Below, in pieces: positions 21,560 to 28,129 of a stretch of DNA of 28,129 nucleotides. The stretch spans positions 1 to 28,129 of the forward strand of contig JAFUPT010000079.1 in assembly GCA_017481065.1 (NCBI GenBank). Direction: 5' to 3'. The position numbers and the translations under genes were made by a program. Source of the DNA: Clostridia bacterium (lineage in GTDB: Bacteria > Bacillota_A > Clostridia > Christensenellales > Aristaeellaceae). Positions within the stretch are counted from its first letter, which is position 1. Each line of letters starts with the position of its first letter. Below the pieces are notes generated by a model, which did no database searches, was not told the DNA's origin, and saw only the letters and a list, made by a program, of their open reading frames with translations.

Positions 21560-24500
21560 TTATGCTACCTTGATGTAGGAATTGTGGATGTAGCCAGTGC
21601 CTTCGGCAGTAACTACGGGGTAGAAGCCGTTCACCAGCTCACCAGTGATGGTGATCTCGGTGGTCTGGGGCAGTACAACTACCAGCTTGCCCAGCAGCTC
21701 AGCGGATTCGCGGAGAACTGCGCAGCGGAGCAGGGAGCCGTTCAGCTTAGCAACGGGAGTAGACTCCTTGCCTTCTTCCCATTCGCCGCAAACTTCGCAC
21801 TTGGAGCCAGCGGTGTAGCCAGCTTCGGTAGCAGTGGGAGCCTTTGCAGGAACTTCCACATACTTGTGACCAGCAGCGGGAACCTCAACGGGTGCTACAA
21901 CGTACTCGTTGCATACCAGGCACTTGGTGCCAGCGGTGTAGCCAACCTCGGTGCAGGTAGGTGCAACAGCGGGGATTTCCACCTTAGTATGAGCGGGGAT
22001 CACGCCACCCTGCTGGATGACAGTGCCGCAGGTGGTGCATTCGATGTGGCCGAGTTCGCCAGCTTCGGTGCAGGTAGCTTCCTTGGAAGCGTTCACAACG
22101 AGGCCGGTGTGCTTGCCGACGAGAGTCGGCACATTATTAACAAGAGTGTAAGTGGTGCAGCCCTTGTAGCCGCCGAAGGTGCCGTCGTTCCAAACGATGT
22201 CCATCTCACCACAAACCAGACAGAGCTTGTAAGCGATGCTGTCGGTAATGATGTAGCTGGACCAGCTGTGATCGGGAGTGATGTACTGCATGGTCTTGGT
22301 AATATCGCAAACCTTGCACTTTACATCAGCATAGCCAGGATTGCCGCAGTTGACAACCTTGTTGGCGTAGGTGCCGGTGATCTCCCAAGCGTGAGCATTA
22401 GCAACTACAGTACCTTCAACCTTGATGTTCTGCTTGCAGATGGAGCAGTAGTAGACCTTGTAGGACTTCTCAAGGCAGTTGCCCTTGAATTCCAGATCCT
22501 CCAGCTCTTCCCAGTTAGCATGCTTGTAAGCTTCCTGATACTTGGGTTCGCCCTCCAGAATCTTGGTGATGGCAACCTTGCCGCAGCCGCGCAGGCAGGT
22601 GGTCTCGTAGTGAGCATCCTTTTCGCAGGTAGCAGCTACGAATACCTTGTCGCCCCACTTGTGGTCCAGAGCGGTTTCGCCGGTCTTAACGAACTTGGTC
22701 TTATAGGAGCATACAGAGCAGTAGGTCAGCAGGCCAGCAGTCTCTTCACAGGAAGCAGCAACTTCCTTGGTTACCAGGGTGTGGCCCAGTGCCTTGGTGG
22801 TCTTGGTGCCGGTTGCGCCGCATACAGAGCACTTCACATTGTCAATGCCGGTGTTGGTGCAGGTAGCAGCAACCTTGGTGTCAACAACTTCCATCTTATG
22901 CTCAGCGGGGATCGGGATGATGCGGTTGTCTGCGTCGCAGTATTCGCAGGAAGCGATGGCAGCGCCGTTAACGGTGCAGGTTGCTTCACGAACTACCAGA
23001 TCGATGACGTTCTTGTGGTTGTACTCGTCGTAGGGTTCAACCTTGGTCTCGGAATAGCCGCAGCCTTCCTCGGTGCAGACGAACTTGGTGTAGCCGTTGG
23101 TGTGGCAGGTAGCTGCGATATGGTCAGCCTTGTTGGCGGACTTCTTCAGGCCCTTCCAGTAGGTTACGCCATCATTCTTGTAGTCGCCATCATATTCGCC
23201 ATCATTGTCGTCGTCAACGAAGTTGTGGTTCAGGGGAGTGAGAGCGCCCTTGGACAGAACTTCATTGCAGCGTACGCAGGAGTAGGTCTCGTAGCCGGCT
23301 ACGTAGCAGGTGGGCTCGGTAGCGGTGCGCACGATGTCGTGGCCCAGAGCTGCGGAGTCAGTGCGGTTCACGATTTCAACGCCGCAAACGGTGCAGGTGC
23401 TGCGCAGGCCGCCGGCCAGGGTGCAGGTAGCGGGACGTACGGTAGCAGTGCCGGGAATGTGATCGCCAGCGGGCAGTACCTGAACGATGTTCTTAACTTC
23501 CTTCGTATCAGGAGTCTCAACGATCATGCCGGTTGCTTCATTTACAGAGTAGATGGTGGTGTCAACTTCCATCCTACCCTGAAGGATACCATTGGTGGCG
23601 TCGGTGATGTATTCATAGCCTGCAACGTCTACATGTTCGTCATCAGCGCCGCAAACCAGGCACTCCCAAACAACATAGCCGATCTCGGTGCAGTCCTTGG
23701 ATGCATGGGTGATCTTGCCATAGGCATGCTTGCCGGTTGCGTCGATCACATCATACTCGTGGTTGACAGTGCCGCAATCCAGGCAGACCTTCTGGCCAAC
23801 GCCAGCCTTGCCGCAGGTAGCAGCTACAACAACCTGCAGTTCCTTGCTCCAGTTGTGGGCAGCGTGAACGGTTTCAGCAGTTGCCTTCTTGGTGCCGCAA
23901 GCGGTGCAGCCGTAGAAGCCGAGGCCATCTTCGGTGCAGGTTTCTTCAACGAGGTACTCAACAACGCCCCAGTTCTTATGGGAGCCGCCGTCCTTGGTAG
24001 CCTTGTCGGTCCAGGGCTTCGAAACCTTGGTGCCAACAGCCTTGGTGTAAACCTTTTCGCAAACGGTGCACTTGTATGCCTGATACTCAGGATCAACGCA
24101 GTTTGCAGCAGTGTTCAGCTTGGAAGCCTCATCGCGCTGCTCGTCCAGATGCTGTGCGCCAACTTCAGCGGTGTAAGCGTCTTCAGCAACATAGTCGCAC
24201 TTCACGCAAGCGCCTACTACGAAGTAGCCGTCAGCGGTGCAGGTGACGGGAGTTACCCACTTGAACTCCTTCATGTAGTTAGCGGAGTACTGTGCTACAT
24301 CGAAGGTAGTCTTGCTCATGGTGTGGCCATCAGTTGCTACGGGGATATCGACGTAGTCGTAGGTACCATCCGCATAGCCCTTGTAGGATACTTCATTGCA
24401 GCGGGAGCAGACGTACTTGGCAACATGGTTGTAGCCGCAGATCTTTGCAGAACCGGCGTTCTTCCAATTGTGGCCCAGTGCGGGATACTCTTCGGTGCCG

Positions 24501-27151
24501 TCAGCCTTGGTGATGGTCTTGTAGCCATCGCTGTCGTAATCAGCATTCTTCTCGCCGCATACGGAGCACAGCTGGATGTAACGGCCAGGCAGCTCGCAGT
24601 CAGCGGGAGCATAAACCTTGATCCATTCCCAACCGGTTGCAGCCTTGGTCAGTGCGGGGATGGTTTCGAACCAAGTCTCCTTGCCGCAGCGGGAGCAGGT
24701 CATCCAGCCCTGGCCTTCAGCGTGGCAGGTGGGAGCCTTGTAGGTCTTGGAGGTTACCTTGTAGTCATGTGCCTTATCAGCGTCGGTAGCTTCGATGGTC
24801 CAGAGGATGTTCTTGCCCTTCAGCTCGCCAACGTTGGCTGCAGTGTGCATGGAGGATTCATGTACATGATCGCCCATGTCCGCGCAGATGCAGGTGCCGG
24901 CATCTTCAGCGGTGTGCTTTGCAACAGTCTTGCAAACCTTGCAGACTACCTGAGCAGAACCGTCCTTTTCGCCGCAGACAGCGGGAGTGACGACGTTGCC
25001 GTAGGTCCACTCGTGCTCAACCTTGTTGCAGATGGTGCAATCAGCGTTAGTGATCTTGCGATAGTTCTGGCCGCAGGTTTCGCAAGAAGTCTCCCAATAG
25101 CCCTGAGTCAGGCAGGTTGCGGGGGTGTACTTCAGGATTACGTGATCGTTATAAACGATCTTGTAATCATTGCCTTCAAGGGTGGACATTGCATACCAAG
25201 TGTGCAGGTCAGCATCGGTCATGGTAGCAACGGACTCGGGGAGAACTTCGTTGGTATGGGTCAGCTTGTTCAGTTCAACATACTTGCCCTCTTCGAGGAT
25301 GTTGCCAGCAGCATCCAGCTTGGCGCCGCAGTTCGGCACGGTGCAGGTGTAGTAGGCCTTGCCCTTTGCGAAGCAGGTAGCAGCTTCTACAACCTTGTAG
25401 TCATCAGATACAACGTGGGTGCCAGGGGTGGAAACCTTTGCGCCTTCAGCGTTCAGGTACCAGGGGCCATCGGTCCAGGTCACTTCATCGCAGCCCAGGT
25501 TTTCGCAAGCCTTCTTGGTGCCGCCAGGAGTGGTGCAGGTAGGTGCAACAGTCTTGGCTGCGCCGTAGTGATGCTTGTCATAGGGCAGCTTGGTGAGCTT
25601 TTCGGGAGCGGTTTCAACACCACAGGTGGTGCCATTAGCATTCTTGTTGGTGCACTTCTTAACGCTGTACATGTCCTTCATGCAGTCAGCGCCCACATCG
25701 GTGAATACACCATCGATAACGTTGCCGTAAACTACCTTGGAGTAGTTATGAGCAAGCTTGGAGTTCTTGATTTCCTCATGCTTCACTTCGCCGCAGCCTG
25801 CTACGGTGCAAACGAAATGGGAGTAAGCATTCTGGGTGCAGTCGGCTACGTGGCATCCATCAGCGCAACCTTCAACAACGCCAACTTCCTTCCATGCGTG
25901 AGCAGTGGAGGTGGGGATTTCTACATAACTCTTGAAGCCGCAAGCGGTGCAGGTCACGTACTTCTTGCCGGGAACCTTGCAGGTAGCAGCCTGTTCGATA
26001 ACCTCGGTAGCAGCGATGTGATTCTTGTTTTCGATGACCTTGCGCTCTTCGACGACAACGCCGCAGATGCCGCACTTCAGGCCGTCGGTCATGCCGTTGC
26101 GGCCGTAATTGCCATCGCTATCAGCGACATCAGCGCAGGAAATTGCATAGCCGGGGATCAGCTCGTATGCAGATGCGGGATGGGTGCAGCCGGTCATGCT
26201 TCCCGGAGCAGGAACATTGCAGCCGGAGCATGCGATGGTCTCGCCATCAGCCTGCAGGACGAAATCGGGAGCGTGCTCTGCAACTTTGTCGAAGCAGAAC
26301 TTGCACTTCTGGATATGCATTCCGTTTTCAGCATACCATGCATAGGTGCACTCCCAAGAGGTGCCGTAACCAACGCCGCACTCCTGAACCTGACACTTGT
26401 AGGTGTGCCAGCCGGACTTGGGTTCGGTTACCACGAACTGGGTGCCATCCTCAAGCCATCCATTTACACCATTAGGATCGGTGTGAGCGGTAGTCTTGGT
26501 GCCAGTTACATCCTCGCCGCAGTAGGAGCACTTCGCATCTGCGTAGCAGGTAGCAGCTGCGCCCTTGGTGGTTTCAGCGGAAACGGTTCCATTGTAAGCG
26601 TGCAATTCTGCGCTGCCGGTCTTCTGAACGTCGCATGCAGCAATGTTAAGGCCGCTCACGTTCTCAGTGAAAGTAGTAGCTTCGCATTCCACCTGCACAT
26701 TGTTGCAGCCAGCAGTGTAAGGAGTATTGGCATCAACCGCGTGCCAAGCCAATGCAGTCTGACTGCCAGTATAATATTCACAGCCCTCTACCGTGCAGTA
26801 GATAACATGGTAGGTTCCGCTACCATTATCTACCCATTCGCCGGGGGTGTGAGCAGCCATCAGGCTGGCATCAGTAGTTGTACCCTGGCAGTTAGCCTGG
26901 GTGCACTTACCAGTGCAGTCATAGGTATGGCCATAGGTACCGCCACCAGTCAGCCAAGTGGTGCCATCATAAGTCCAATAATTATCCTCTTCAGCACACC
27001 ACCAGTAGTGGCCCTTTTCTTCCGTGCCAACAAAGGTACCTTTGGTGTGCTGATGAGTTTCTGCTACAGGAGCTACCGGATTCTCAGCAAATGCCGGCAC
27101 CATGGACAGAACCATGGAGAGAACCAGAATCAAAGCAAAAAGCTTTTTCAT
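21560..27151 (-). CDS. giant secreted Cys-repeat protein (1,863 aa) with C-terminal SH3b-like domain
   Basis: 1,863 aa from ATG 27151 (AAAGGATG about 12 bp upstream, a weak site). Residues 1-22 are a Sec signal peptide ending PAFA. Almost the whole protein to about residue 1795 is a chain of roughly 37 units of the pattern (A/P)TC-x5-8-G-x4-8-C-x2-C-G followed some 15 residues later by a His (examples: ATCKVPGKKYVTCTACGF, ATCLTQGYWETSCETCG, PTCTEVGYTAGTKCLVCNEY). The units vary strongly and are not exact copies, so the array is old. The last unit has PTA instead of PTC. Residues about 1803-1863 (LRESAELLG...GFYPVVTAEGTGYIHNSYIK) look like a bacterial SH3 domain, which could anchor the protein to the wall. 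No LPxTG or transmembrane end is present. An adhesin, metal-binding or redox-active surface fibre are all possible; none is shown. Confidence 0.87.
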   Translation of the reverse strand: MKKLFALILVLSMVLSMVPAFAENPVAPVAETHQHTKGTFVGTEEKGHYWWCAEEDNYWTYDGTTWLTGGGTYGHTYDCTGKCTQANCQGTTTDASLMAAHTPGEWVDNGSGTYHVIYCTVEGCEYYTGSQTALAWHAVDANTPYTAGCNNVQVECEATTFTENVSGLNIAACDVQKTGSAELHAYNGTVSAETTKGAAATCYADAKCSYCGEDVTGTKTTAHTDPNGVNGWLEDGTQFVVTEPKSGWHTYKCQVQECGVGYGTSWECTYAWYAENGMHIQKCKFCFDKVAEHAPDFVLQADGETIACSGCNVPAPGSMTGCTHPASAYELIPGYAISCADVADSDGNYGRNGMTDGLKCGICGVVVEERKVIENKNHIAATEVIEQAATCKVPGKKYVTCTACGFKSYVEIPTSTAHAWKEVGVVEGCADGCHVADCTQNAYSHFVCTVAGCGEVKHEEIKNSKLAHNYSKVVYGNVIDGVFTDVGADCMKDMYSVKKCTNKNANGTTCGVETAPEKLTKLPYDKHHYGAAKTVAPTCTTPGGTKKACENLGCDEVTWTDGPWYLNAEGAKVSTPGTHVVSDDYKVVEAATCFAKGKAYYTCTVPNCGAKLDAAGNILEEGKYVELNKLTHTNEVLPESVATMTDADLHTWYAMSTLEGNDYKIVYNDHVILKYTPATCLTQGYWETSCETCGQNYRKITNADCTICNKVEHEWTYGNVVTPAVCGEKDGSAQVVCKVCKTVAKHTAEDAGTCICADMGDHVHESSMHTAANVGELKGKNILWTIEATDADKAHDYKVTSKTYKAPTCHAEGQGWMTCSRCGKETWFETIPALTKAATGWEWIKVYAPADCELPGRYIQLCSVCGEKNADYDSDGYKTITKADGTEEYPALGHNWKNAGSAKICGYNHVAKYVCSRCNEVSYKGYADGTYDYVDIPVATDGHTMSKTTFDVAQYSANYMKEFKWVTPVTCTADGYFVVGACVKCDYVAEDAYTAEVGAQHLDEQRDEASKLNTAANCVDPEYQAYKCTVCEKVYTKAVGTKVSKPWTDKATKDGGSHKNWGVVEYLVEETCTEDGLGFYGCTACGTKKATAETVHAAHNWSKELQVVVAATCGKAGVGQKVCLDCGTVNHEYDVIDATGKHAYGKITHASKDCTEIGYVVWECLVCGADDEHVDVAGYEYITDATNGILQGRMEVDTTIYSVNEATGMIVETPDTKEVKNIVQVLPAGDHIPGTATVRPATCTLAGGLRSTCTVCGVEIVNRTDSAALGHDIVRTATEPTCYVAGYETYSCVRCNEVLSKGALTPLNHNFVDDDNDGEYDGDYKNDGVTYWKGLKKSANKADHIAATCHTNGYTKFVCTEEGCGYSETKVEPYDEYNHKNVIDLVVREATCTVNGAAIASCEYCDADNRIIPIPAEHKMEVVDTKVAATCTNTGIDNVKCSVCGATGTKTTKALGHTLVTKEVAASCEETAGLLTYCSVCSYKTKFVKTGETALDHKWGDKVFVAATCEKDAHYETTCLRGCGKVAITKILEGEPKYQEAYKHANWEELEDLEFKGNCLEKSYKVYYCSICKQNIKVEGTVVANAHAWEITGTYANKVVNCGNPGYADVKCKVCDITKTMQYITPDHSWSSYIITDSIAYKLCLVCGEMDIVWNDGTFGGYKGCTTYTLVNNVPTLVGKHTGLVVNASKEATCTEAGELGHIECTTCGTVIQQGGVIPAHTKVEIPAVAPTCTEVGYTAGTKCLVCNEYVVAPVEVPAAGHKYVEVPAKAPTATEAGYTAGSKCEVCGEWEEGKESTPVAKLNGSLLRCAVLRESAELLGKLVVVLPQTTEITITGELVNGFYPVVTAEGTGYIHNSYIKVA

Positions 27152-27251
27152 AGTCTTTCTTTCATCCTTTCTTTCAAATCATTGTCCTTTATAATAGGAA
27201 AAAACTTTTCCAAAGGGACATGTAACCCAGGTTTTTGAGATAGATTGTTTA

Positions 27252-27409
27252 TCGCCGGAACCAAGCCACCCTCCTTTCACCTTAGTTTCCCCCGGTCTCG
27301 GCAACCGGGAGGCACATGTATTGCGCGGGATAAATCAGGCGTTCGCGCCTCATCGTTCGCCGCAAGGAGTGCGGCAAAATAGGGTCTCCGGCGACACCGA
27401 CCTACCTAT
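27252..27409 (-). ncRNA. structured 5' leader RNA of the giant Cys-repeat gene (candidate cis-regulatory RNA)
   Basis: Read on the minus strand, TCGCCGGA (27387-27394 in plus coordinates) and TCCGGCGA (27252-27259) form a perfect closing helix, extended by ACC/GGT across one bulged G. Inside lie three clean hairpins: GCCGCA/TGCGGC, AGGCG/CGCCT with a CGAA loop, and CCCGGT/ACCGGG. A GGAGG can pair with CCTCC. Upstream, ATAGG (27405-27409) can pair with CCTAT (27379-27383), which would compete with the closing helix. The promoter at 27426-27454 starts the transcript just before it. The layout is that of a riboswitch or protein-binding leader, but I could not match it to a known class (c-di-GMP, c-di-AMP, cobalamin, SAM, TPP and T-box consensus motifs are not met). 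Confidence 0.6.
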
Positions 27410-27425
27410 ATCCCGATACAACAGT

Positions 27426-27454
27426 ATTCTACCACGAAATCCCATCTACGTCAA
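27426..27454 (-). promoter_or_regulatory. sigma-A promoter of the giant Cys-repeat gene
   Basis: Minus strand TTGACG (27449-27454), a 17-bp spacer and TAGAAT (27426-27431). Transcription would start near 27419, giving a leader of about 265 nt before ATG 27151. Confidence 0.8.
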
Positions 27455-27497
27455 TTGGTATCTGCAAAAATTATGAGATATAATTTTGAATTCACAA

Positions 27498-27685
27498 CAA
27501 AGTCTAATTTCGGGGCGAATTTTGCCCAAGTCTCATTTTTGCGGCGCTTTTGACACAGTTTTCAAAATACATTATAATAGGTAGAAACTCGGACATTTTG
27601 GCAGGATTGCCCTTGCAAATTGTGGCGGAAAAAGACCAAAGTCTGCTTTCTATACCTGTTTTTTACAGATACAAACCAAAGTCTG
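27498..27685 (+). repeat. four CAAAGTCT-like boxes around an orphan promoter
   Basis: CAAAGTCT at 27498-27505, CCAAGTCT at 27526-27533 and CCAAAGTCTG at 27636-27645 and 27676-27685, all on the same strand. Two lie upstream and two downstream of the promoter at 27550-27578. They may be binding sites for a regulator. Confidence 0.5.
27550..27578 (+). promoter_or_regulatory. perfect consensus sigma-A promoter with no ORF behind it
   Basis: TTGACA (27550-27555), a 17-bp spacer and TATAAT (27573-27578), identical to consensus. Transcription would start near 27585 towards the right edge. The next 240 bp contain only ORFs of a few codons. Confidence 0.85.
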
Positions 27686-27830
27686 TGGAATAATATATGA
27701 CGGATGTGTGACAATTAACACGGTTTCATGGAATAAGTGCGTAGATTCAGGGCACAAATTCGACTGTTAAAAGACGAAACATTTATCGGTTTTTGGGGCT
27801 ATGTAGGGACATTATGGGAGAGCGGTCAAC
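27585..27830 (+). ncRNA. candidate small RNA or untranslated leader downstream of the consensus promoter
   Basis: This AT-richer stretch has no ORF longer than about 13 codons with a start codon and ribosome binding site, yet follows a perfect promoter. It contains small hairpins (AGAC-CAAA-GTCT near 27634-27645, CTGT/ACAG near 27656-27668) and no clear T-run terminator before island F; the stem at 27943-27969 could end the transcript. It could equally be the long leader of a gene beyond the window. Boundaries are estimates. Confidence 0.4.
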
Positions 27831-27844
27831 GGGACGCTGGGAGG

Positions 27845-28129
27845 ACGGCTAGGGGGCACTGCCCCCTAGGACCCTCGGCCAAAGGGACGCTGTCCCTGCA
27901 CCCTGCCAAGGGGAATGATTCCCCTTGGAACCCTCTGAAAACAAATCGCGCCGGACGGCGGCGCGATTTGGGGAAAAGGGTAAGGGGCGTTGGGGAACGC
28001 CGGGAAGACGGCTAGGGGGGCGCTGGGGAACGGCTAGGGGGCGCTGCCCCCTAGGACCCTCGGCCAAAGGGACGCTGTCCCTTTGGAAACCCTGGCAGGG
28101 ACTCTGTCCCTGCACCCAGCCAAGGGGAA
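27845..28129. repeat. repeat island F (modular palindromes, two iterations, cut by window edge)
   Basis: Modules: 27849-27869 (arm CTAGGGGGC, loop ACT), 27883-27897 (arm AGGGAC, loop GCT), 27906-27928 (arm CCAAGGGGAAT, centre G), the terminator-type stem 27943-27969 (arm AAATCGCGCC), then a second round with 28034-28054 (arm CTAGGGGGC, loop GCT), 28064-28086 (arm CCAAAGGGAC, loop GCT), 28096-28112 (arm CAGGGAC, loop TCT) and the start of another at the edge. Bases 27845-27897 and 28030-28082 are direct copies with one mismatch in 53, and a shorter third copy starts at 28008. No gene is present. Confidence 0.85.
27943..27969. terminator. terminator-type stem in island F
   Basis: 10-bp perfect stem AAATCGCGCC / GGCGCGATTT with a 7-base loop. 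The T-run is short, and no gene end is near. Confidence 0.45.

Noticed and set aside
19424..27238. A 2,604-codon open frame on the plus strand over the Cys-repeat genes
   Set aside because: It is exactly codon-aligned antisense to two genes with signal peptides, ribosome binding sites and coherent repeats, runs through their intergenic gap and a terminator, and has no ribosome binding site. It is explained by the lack of TTA, CTA and TCA codons.
27252..27394. Leader RNA as a T-box (an AGGGTGGC resembles the T-box antiterminator sequence)
   Set aside because: The rest of the T-box core sequence, a specifier stem and a terminator/antiterminator pair are missing, and the gene is not an aminoacyl-tRNA or amino-acid gene.
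27252..27394. Leader RNA as a c-di-AMP (ydaO) riboswitch, because of a GCCGAGACCGGGGGAAAC stretch
   Set aside because: The conserved AGCTAACCTCG-type 3' block and the helix order of that class are absent.
27737..28015. A 92-codon ORF and its antisense partner over island F
   Set aside because: They run through palindromic repeat modules, have no ribosome binding site, and translate to repeat-derived low-complexity sequence.

Overview
The window reads as chromosome of a Gram-positive, low-to-mid GC firmicute, most likely an uncultured gut or rumen Clostridia. This is inferred from strong GGAGG ribosome binding sites, clear sigma-A promoters (TTGACA / TATAAT with 17-18 bp spacers), intrinsic terminators, secreted bacterial-SH3 and L,D-transpeptidase proteins, and deoxy-sugar catabolism typical of mucin or plant-glycan feeders. 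No tRNA, rRNA, CRISPR array, transposase or phage gene was seen. Codon use is strongly biased: TTA, CTA and TCA are almost absent, so most genes have a long open frame lying exactly antisense.

Layout. 1-368: start of a secreted Glu/Pro/Ala-rich protein (minus, cut by the window edge). 563-1696: a 60-aa protein, an overlapping ECF-like sigma factor and a YbgC-type thioesterase. 1757-5231: a GATase1-like protein divergent from trmO, an acyl-ACP thioesterase, and a secreted protein with three SH3b domains. 5402-7827: a tight minus-strand operon of YggC-like P-loop kinase, proC and a DUF89 phosphatase, with 1-bp gaps. 8258-10610: guaB and a NagD-like HAD phosphatase. 10792-12161: a secreted L,D-transpeptidase and a 127-aa helical repeat protein. 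12287-19602: an L-rhamnose/L-fucose catabolic locus with a two-domain class II aldolase, rhaB, rhaA, an AraC-type regulator and fucI. 19871-27151: two secreted proteins, 519 and 1,863 aa, built from repeated Cys-x(n)-Cys-x2-Cys units; the larger ends in an SH3b-like domain. 27152-28129: no convincing gene, but a probable structured leader RNA for the giant gene, a perfect consensus promoter pointing the other way with no ORF behind it, and a repeat island.

How the parts work together. RhaA and FucI make L-rhamnulose and L-fuculose. RhaB probably phosphorylates the first and perhaps both. The aldolase should split the 1-phosphates into DHAP and lactaldehyde, and the AraC protein probably senses the sugar. 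The SH3b proteins, L,D-transpeptidase and giant Cys-repeat proteins point to investment in the cell envelope or surface.

The most distinctive features are: (1) the giant Cys-repeat gene pair with its own sigma-A promoter and a leader of about 265 nt that folds around a closing helix; (2) a family of modular intergenic repeats made of short perfect palindromes with 1- or 3-nt centres and exchangeable terminator stems, present in seven gaps; (3) an orphan consensus promoter beside four CAAAGTCT-like boxes; (4) an aldolase whose second half has lost every metal ligand.
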